Shown: one piece after another, positions 57,423 to 64,000 of the stretch
How the letters are laid out: the number at the start of each line of letters is the position of its first letter
How positions within the stretch are numbered: position 1 is the stretch's first letter
From: Wurfbainia villosa
Lineage: Eukaryota; Streptophyta; Magnoliopsida; Zingiberales; Zingiberaceae
Reading direction: 5' to 3'
Assembly (NCBI GenBank): GCA_025175895.1
Contig: CM046004.1
Span: 50,147,359 to 50,211,358, forward strand
Length of the DNA: 64,000 nucleotides
The notes under the pieces: generated by a model
The model's input: only the letters and a program-made list of their open reading frames with translations
Database searches by the model: none
Told to the model about the DNA's origin: nothing
Program-made: the position numbers and the translations under genes

Positions 57423-58330
57423 GACAACCATACCCTTACGTCCGATAACACCTTGACATTGTTGCCAATTAACAAAATGTAATTTATGTATAGTACAAGA
57501 AATACCACTACATTTCCATCACATCTCTTGTATACACAAGACTCATCCAGGCATTGAATAAATCCATAAGACTGGATTACCTCATCAAAGCAGATGTTCC
57601 TTGACCTCGAAGCTTGCTTCAATCCATAAATGGACCGATTAAGCTTGCACACAAGATGCTCTTTGCCCTTTGCAATGAATCCCTCTGGTTGCTTCATATA
57701 GATGTTTTCCTCAAGACTTCCACTAAGGAAAGCTGTCTTGACATCCATCTGCCATACCTCATAATCCATATGAGCAGCAATACATAAGAGAATCCAAATA
57801 GACTTAAGCATGGCTACCAGCGAAAAAGGTCTCCTCATAATTGATACCCTCTTTCTGAGTATACCCCTTTGCAACAAGCCTCGCTTTGAAGGTCTCAACC
57901 TTCCCGTCTATTCCTCTCTTTCTTTTGTAGATCCACTTGCATCCAATGGTTTTTACACCATTGGGTGGTTCTACTAGCTCCTGGACCTTATTTGAATCCA
58001 TAGATTCAATCTCTGTATTCATTGCACTTCGCCAAGATACCGCATCTTTATCTTGGATTGCCTCGTCATATGTCCATGAATATGGTTCATGTTTGCCAGG
58101 GATCAAATCAGAATATTCTCCCAAGAACATGAATCTATCAGGCTGTCTAACAAAACTCCCACTACGATGAGGTATCACCTGTGTATCCTCTGTGACACAG
58201 GGTGTAGTGACATGTGGTATATCCTCTTGTACCGGTGGTACTGAAGTAGCGACTTCCCCTTTCAATTCCTCCTGAACAATCTTACTCATCGACTTGTGGT
58301 TCATCACATAGTCTTCCTCTAGAAATCTGA
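57423..58330 (-). pseudogene. D reverse transcriptase, N-terminal part
   Basis: On the minus strand: TYDEAIQDKDAVSWRSAM, TIGCKWIYKRKRGIDGKV, LVAKGYTQKEGINYEE, a frame slip near 57815, VWQMDVKTAFLSG, YMKQPEGF, RSIYGLKQASRSRN, and a catalytic region reading YINYILLIGNN. It is the right-hand side of the E3 insertion and includes the end of duplication unit 2. Confidence 0.87.
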
Positions 58331-59600
58331 CGTTCATGCTAACGATCACCCTCTGATCTCTAGGACTATAAAACAAACCACCTTTCGTTCCTCTAGGATA
58401 GCCAACGAACATGCATACTTCTGTATGAGGTTCCAACTTACCAGGATCTGCCTTCAACACATGTGCTGGACTCCCCCAAATCCGAATATGTCTCAGACTA
58501 GGCTTTTACCCAGTCCATAATTCTGTGGGAGTAGAAGGCACTGATTTAGATGGAACCAAGTTCAGAATATACACTGTCGTATCTAGAGCATATCCCCAGA
58601 ACAAATCTGGCAACTCAGAATAACTCATCATCGATCTAACCATCTCCATAAGAGTCCTATTCCTTTGCTCTACTACACCATTCTGCTGGGGTGTGCCAGG
58701 TGTAGACAATTGGGATTAAATCCCAGCCTCTGATAAGTAATTCCTAAACTCTCTCAAGAGGTACTCACCACCATGATCAAATTGTAGTGTCTTGATGCTT
58801 TTACCTTGACATTTCTCCACATCAGCCTTGAATTCTTTGAACTTGTCAAAGCATTCAGACTTGCGGCGCATCAAGTAAATGTATCCATACCTTGAATAAT
58901 CGTCTATAAAAGAGACAAAATATTCAAAGCCACCTCTTGCCTGGATAGACATAGGACCACACAAATCAGAATGAACCAATTCCAAAACATCTTTGGCTCT
59001 ATACCCCTTGGTGTTGAAAGGCCTCTTGGTCATTTTACCTTCCAAGCAAGATTCACAGGTTGGGAATTCTTCCACCACTAATGAACCCAGAGGTCTATCA
59101 GCTATCAACCTTTGAATTCTGCTTAGGTTAATATGACCAAGCCTTAGATGCCAAAGATATGTTTGGTTCATCTTCAAAGGTTCTTTTCACTTATTTGAAT
59201 TAGAAGATGAGTTATTCACTTCTCTTTGCATCATGGGAGCTTTTGGTTCAAGTGTATACAAATTTCCTATCAATGCACCAGAATAGATAATCTCCCTATT
59301 CCTTTTTATAACAACTCTGTCATTAAAAGAAATAGAATATCAATCCATAAACAATTTAGAAACCGAAATCAAGTTCTTTCTAAATAAAGGTACATAAAGG
59401 CAATTTTTAAGAACCAAAACTTTATTCCTCTCAAAAGACGAATAAACATCTCCCACTGCAATAGCTGCCACCTTCATGGCATCGCACAAGTATACGGTAA
59501 TCTCCCCCTGAGCCAGTTGTCTGGTTTCCTGGAACCCCTGCAATGTATTGCAGGCATGATCAATGGCTCCCATATCTACACACCAGGTGTCGATACATAA
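58331..59600 (-). pseudogene. D protease and integrase
   Basis: Protease TWCVDMGAIDHACN near 59570, again D-M-G. Integrase zinc region LRLGHINLSRIQR..CESCLEGKM; Asp in HSDLCGPM, Asp in LQFDHGGEY, Glu in NGVVEQRN. Frame breaks occur near 59337, 59180, 58712 and 58506. It resembles B throughout but with different lesions. Confidence 0.88.
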
Positions 59601-60431
59601 TACCGCTAAACATGTTTGAACGACTAGACTAAAAGATATACCTTTGTTCTGCTTGCTATTGGGGTAGTCCTTCTTCCAGTGTCTAATCTGCTTGCAAGTG
59701 AAGCACTTGCCTTTCGGCTTCTTCACTCCCTGAGTTCCTCCTGCCACCTTTGCCCCAGCATGTTTCTTCTTCTTCTTGCCTTTCGACTTAGAAGTAGAAA
59801 CCTTTTGGGCAACCATGGCCTACGCCTGAGCACTCTAACGAAATAGCCCCTCTGTCGCCTGGAGTTTTGTCAGAAGCTCCGCCAATGAATACAACCTCTT
59901 GTTCATGTTGTAGTTCAAGTGAAACTGCTCAAAACTCCTAGGTAGAGACTGGAGAATGATATCGACCTAGGTTTCCCCATCGATCTCAGCTCCGAGGACT
60001 TCCAGCTCATTTAAATGAGCCATCATCTTGAGAACATGATCCCTCACGGGTGTTCCCTCGATCATGGTGGTCGTCATCAAGTTCCTCATGGCTTCCTACC
60101 TTGCAGCCCGATTCTCGTGTCCGAAAAGCTGTTTGAGATTGAGCTTCATGTGATAAGCAGTGGGTATGGCTTGATGCTGATATTGTGGTACATTTGACAT
60201 AGATGCCAAAATGTAACATCACGCCATCTCATCAGCCTTAATCCACTTCTTATAACTCTCCTTCTCCTTTTCCCCAGAATCATCCACAGGCTTAGGAGGG
60301 CACTCTTCGAGGAGTACATATTTGTATTCCTCAGCAGTCAAGACAATGTCAAGATTCCTTTTCCAAAGAACATAATTGGGTCCAGTAAGTTTATTTTCTT
60401 TCAGTATCACAGCAAGCGGATTGAAAGTCAT
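59601..60431 (-). pseudogene. D gag with the shared UAG and a broken zinc knuckle
   Basis: Start MTFNPLAVILKENKLTGPN. A stop at 60219 (Arg in B). LTKLQATEGLFR is followed by TAG at the same place as in B, then SAQA and a further stop before MVAQKVSTSK. The knuckle reads CFTCKQIRHWKKDY: the last Cys is Tyr and the Gly is Arg. Confidence 0.87.
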
Positions 60432-61460
60432 TTTGAAAAAACCTAAGAATCACATAGATAAAAACATTAGATTTCAAAAAAATATTGATTCCTCAAACAA
60501 TAAAATTTTAAAATCAACCAACACCTCAAAACACCGAGAATATCGTATGCCACGATAGTGTAAACGTATACGAATTCTACATTTATAAGAGGAGGTTTTA
60601 CCCATTAATTTTACTATTTTCTCAACCTAACTTTTTGACAAATAAAATTAATAGTTGGTTCCTATTCGCCCCTACAAATAAAAGCAGTGACTCCGATGGG
60701 GAGGATACTTATATTTGTATCTAAGTGTTCACCATTACTCGGTACCAAGGTAATTATCTCGGATTATGTGCCTTCCAATGGGGAAGTACACACGTTCCTT
60801 AATAATTTCCTATAACCATATTCGACCTTGTGATCCGCAAACAAACTCATCTGATGTGGAGGAAGGCACTCAGAGCCAACGTGTAAGTTTGTTTGCATCA
60901 CATGTCAAATCGTAATGGAGGCTGTGGGAATTTATAAAAATATCCCTCTCCCACTTAGTAATTTAAAATTGAGAAATTTTCTAGCTTACAACATGCATAT
61001 TAAACAATAAGCAATAAATATGAAAAAGAAATATTTTCCAACTATTATGTCTTTTGTCTCCAATATGCCTCCCATTGCATCACCATCTCTTCCGCTCCTC
61101 CCTACGCCATGTATGAGTCATCCGGAGATCCGAGCCAAGACTAACTATTTTAATTTACATCCATCGATCCTATACTCCACGAAGGGTTGTACATGAAATC
61201 TAGATTGAAAGTAAACTAAAATAAAAAGAGTGGCTAAACAATGTTGTATTTAAATACAAAATTAAATACTAGCCTCGTCAACCCTGAGGATTCAAATAAT
61301 ATATAATTATACACAAACAATCACATACACACATATGACCATAATAGTTGGATTCTATGCCTGCAACCAAAAAGTTAACCTATGCACATCCTACTATTAT
61401 CCGACAGATATAATATATGACAAGTCCATAAAATAATCGAATCCTAAACACACAAAACTA
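60432..61460 (-). other. D leader (untranslated)
   Basis: AT-rich non-coding stretch colinear with B's leader at 37293-38324; no gene is seen. Confidence 0.75.
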
Positions 61461-61483
61461 GAAACCGTGGATCTGATACCACT
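61461..61483 (-). other. D primer-binding site
   Basis: The minus strand reads AGTGGTATCAGATCCACGG directly after the extended LTR end; one base differs from the initiator tRNA-Met complement. A second copy (AGTGGTATCAGAGCT) lies 35 bases inside the LTR. Confidence 0.82.
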
Positions 61484-63376
61484 TGAAGGTTTTGCGGAAC
61501 TGAAGCTCTGATACCACTTGAAGGTAGGAAACTTCGCTTCCCAATTCAACTCAGTCGCTTATTCATGGCGATCCCTTCTACGTCCCCGGATAAAAAAAAA
61601 TTATCCATGACAAGGAGGGATTACCTAAGCTACCGTTTCATCGTCGTGCTATTCGATTAGAGTAGTCACTTGAACAAACTTGTGGTTCAAGCAACCTACT
61701 TCTATTCTCCGAATGGTTGTTGAATAGACAAAATACAGATCACCGGTTTTTACGTTTGTATTCGGGGTCCACGTAAATTAGCCACATAACATTAACATAC
61801 AACAAACAAAAGAACAAAAGGAAAACAAAACAAAATTAATACCTCTCGATCTTCTATTGTATGTCCTTCCTCCATTTGGACGTCGTGTGAGCGATGATCT
61901 TCCAAAAGTCAAAGCCTCCTAGATCACGATCTTCCTTTCCTTGCTCGCTCCGAACAAGAGGAAGTATATAATCAAAACTCTCCTCTATCTACGACCAACC
62001 AACAAGCTCCCAACTTGTAGCTTGTTGCCGGCCCAAAGAGAGGGGATGGTGGGCGCCGGCCAAGAGCTCCAAGGAATCACCCTAACCCTTGTTTCCACCA
62101 GCCAAGGAGAAGAGGAAGAAGAGCTTGGATGCCAGCCAAGGAGATGAGAAGCAAGAGTGGGCGCCGGCAAAGAAGAAGAAGAGAAAGGAAAAACTTTCCA
62201 AAATTGTGGCCGCCCAAGCCTCCAAGCCCTAGCCGCCCAAACCCTGATCCCCTCTTGCCTCTTCCTTGCCGCCCAACCCTAGCCTCCTTTTATAGACTTG
62301 AGCTCAAGCCTCCCTTTAATCTCCACCGTCAGTTCTAGGGATTTAATCTCAACCGTCAGATCTAGAGAATTAATCTCAACGGTCGGATATAAAGATTTGA
62401 TCTCCACCGTCGGATCTAGAGTTTCATCTTCCACCATCGGATCTAGAGTTTCATCTTCCACCATCGGATCTAGGCTCCATGAGGTTTTAATAGGCTACAA
62501 TAGGGACCATGAGGAGGAGTTGGATCTTGTCCACCCAATGGATCAAGCCCAAATAAAGTCCGATCTATTAATGATAATCTATTCCACTAGAGAATTATCA
62601 TTGATCTACCTCACCAACCCCCATAAGTTAATATGGGCTCCATATATTATTTGTACATATATCTCTTCGTGTTTAAGATCTCGAATGTCTGTCGATTAAT
62701 TAATTTACTGACAATTAATTAATCAACTTCTAACTCCTTGAGTAGTACCACTCAACCTTATCATCATGCCGGACCAAGTCCACCTGCAGGGTTTACATGA
62801 TGAATCTTATGAGCTCCTCAAGGGGACATCATCATCCTAATATATAGGACATGGTTTCCTCCTATAATCAATGGCACACCATATAAATAATATCATTTCC
62901 TAACTTACTGAGCCTATCGATTTACTCTATAAATCTCGGCCATTGGTAAATCAAAGAATGAATACTAAGTATATGTGCCCGTTATTATATCGGGATTAAG
63001 AGCATGTACAACATAATATCTAAGGTCCGATTCGATTATGTAGTCAGTAATAAATTGAATCACCTGTAAATCGGTCCTGCTCAATACACATAAAGTGTAC
63101 TAGTGTAATTCTATGGTCAAGACAAACCAATACCAAATTACACTACAACCCTACCAATGGTTTGTCCATAACCATCTTGGTTGTGAGTCTTTACTTATAC
63201 TTTACAAGGAACTTATAACATGATCTCCCGTGTGACACTACACACCATGTTATCTATAATGTAATGTTTTAGATAATATTCATAACCATAAATATGCAAA
63301 CAATGATCATGTTATTCTTATTTCAAAAATAAAGATGTTCATACAAAAGACAGACTTTTCAGTATACATCCCAACA
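61484..63376 (-). repeat. D 5' LTR (right in the window)
   Basis: TGAAGGTTTTGCGGAACTGAAGCTCTGATACCACT, 35 bases, precedes TGAAGGTAGG, as in the left LTR. Tandem 28-bp units at 62316-62475. It ends CATCCCAACA before TSD GTGAT. Confidence 0.9.
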
Positions 63377-63381
63377 GTGAT

Positions 63382-64000
63382 TCTCCTTTTCTCTTAGGGC
63401 ATTAGCTTCTATAGTGCCCCGATTGTTGGCAGTTGAAGCACACCACATGCTCCTTGCTCTTAATGGTTTGGGCTCTGGTCTCCTTGATCTTTGTCACTGG
63501 TGGAGCCTTCATAACCTTCTTAGGGCACTTACTTATGTAATGCCCGGCTTCCCTACACTCAAAGCATATGATATGAATTTTAATTTTAAATGAAATGCTT
63601 GAGTTACCTAGGTCAATGGTTGGAACCAGAGTCGGTTCTTCATCTCCTCGACCGAAGGTAGATGACTCTTCTTGCTCTTCCTCGGGCATGGAAGATGACC
63701 TAATATCCTCCCCCTCAATCGTAGAGGTGGAGGCTTCTTCTACTTCTTCATCTTCCACCGCCTCTTCCTCCTCAGATGTCGAACACTCCTCGACCTACGG
63801 ATCCTCACTTTCTTGTGAGGATGAACTTGCTTCTTCGGTCTCTTCCTCTTCTTGAGCCGGTGATGGATTTTCATGATATTTTTCCAATTCGCTCCAAAGT
63901 TCCTTGGCATCCTTGTATTCACCTATGCTATATAAGATATCATTAGGAATCAAATTGACCATGAATTTAATTACTTTATTACTTCTTTTGAATTCTTAGA
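63382..64000 (-). pseudogene. H gag, N-terminal and knuckle part (runs off the window)
   Basis: From the right edge on the minus strand: NLIPNDILYSIGEYKDAKEL, an acidic Glu/Ser-rich stretch with a stop in DP*VEE near 63797, then knuckle 1 CFECREAGHYISKCP and knuckle 2 CFNCQQSGHYRS with a stop in place of Gln just before its last Cys (about 63411). D follows at the TSD, and gag resumes at 44820. The start codon is beyond the window. Confidence 0.83.

Larger units (their letters stand above)
44826..63376 (-). mobile_element. Element D: Ty1/Copia retrotransposon (B-related), split by E3
   Basis: LTRs of 1894 and 1893 bp (TGAAGGTTTTGC..CATCCCAACA); TSD GTGAT at 44821-44825 and 63377-63381. Minus-strand order is the same as in B. 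It inserted in H's gag. E3 inserted in its RT. A 377-bp tandem duplication affects its RT region. Both LTRs carry an extra primer-site-like 35-bp segment at the inner/outer junction end. Confidence 0.92.
41758..64000 (-). mobile_element. Element H: gag-only LTR element, partial and outermost
   Basis: Reading leftward from beyond the window: gag N-terminus (63382-64000), D insertion, gag C-terminus (44820-44000), non-coding tail, LTR end (42124-41758) that is itself broken by the Gypsy element. Its gag aligns with F's over knuckles, helix and C-terminal EYLVNP..WVP motif, and its LTR end is like F's. No pol is seen. Its primer site and 5' LTR lie outside the window. Confidence 0.82.

Noticed and set aside
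1..64000. An ordinary host gene in the gaps between elements
   Set aside because: Every gap falls inside a TSD-bounded element or its LTR; no intron-exon gene with a recognisable non-transposon product was seen.

Overview
This 64-kb window is a nested stack of plant LTR retrotransposons plus one rearranged endogenous pararetrovirus block. I find no ordinary host gene, rRNA, tRNA or CRISPR array. A flowering-plant nuclear genome is indicated by Ty1/Copia and Ty3/Gypsy polyproteins, initiator-tRNA-Met primer-binding sites (TGGTATCAGAGC type), LTRs of 1-2.9 kb with TG..CA ends, 5-bp target-site duplications (TSDs) and badnavirus-like sequence. The species cannot be read from the sequence. Element names below (E1, B, F, G, H, D, E3) are mine.

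Nesting. The outermost element is H, a minus-strand gag-only LTR element seen only in part (41758-42124 is the end of its LTR; 42125-64000 is its interior). A plus-strand Ty3/Gypsy element of Tekay/Del type sits in H's LTR; its decayed pol end (1-2160) and 3' LTR (start 2196, end 41757) are in the window. That 3' LTR carries two Copia elements 535 bp apart. E1 (plus, 3030-19451, TSD TATGA) contains the pararetrovirus block (11857-17456) in its RNase H region. B (minus, 19987-40253, TSD GATAT) contains F (minus, gag-only, 22938-34390, TSD CTCTT) in its reverse-transcriptase region, and F's right LTR contains G (minus, gag-only, 28347-33680). Separately, H's gag is split by D (minus Copia, 44826-63376, TSD GTGAT), which carries E3 (plus Copia, 48043-57417, TSD GTTTG) in its reverse-transcriptase region. 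The deepest path is H > Gypsy > B > F > G.

How the parts relate. B and D belong to one Copia lineage: colinear LTRs, a shared UAG in gag and an unusual D-M-G protease motif. E1 and E3 form a second Copia lineage, with D-T-G proteases and LTRs starting TGTTAG/TGTTTG. F, G and H are gag-only elements whose coding stops just where protease should begin, so they would depend on pol from elsewhere. Nearly every pol is broken by stops, frameshifts or insertions; the only long undamaged frame with a complete product is the gag of G.

Most unusual points: (1) the 5' side of E1 carries a 2.43-kb copy of the sequence flanking its 3' LTR, including one LTR of the neighbouring element B, so a patch was copied after both elements had inserted; (2) a badnavirus-like block of alternating orientation, with one 3.2-kb stretch continuous across the viral genome origin; (3) an extra primer-binding site built into both LTRs of D; (4) gag-only elements inserted inside one another; (5) LTR-pair differences concentrated at CAGTCGACTG-like strings, which may be biological or a consensus-sequence artefact.
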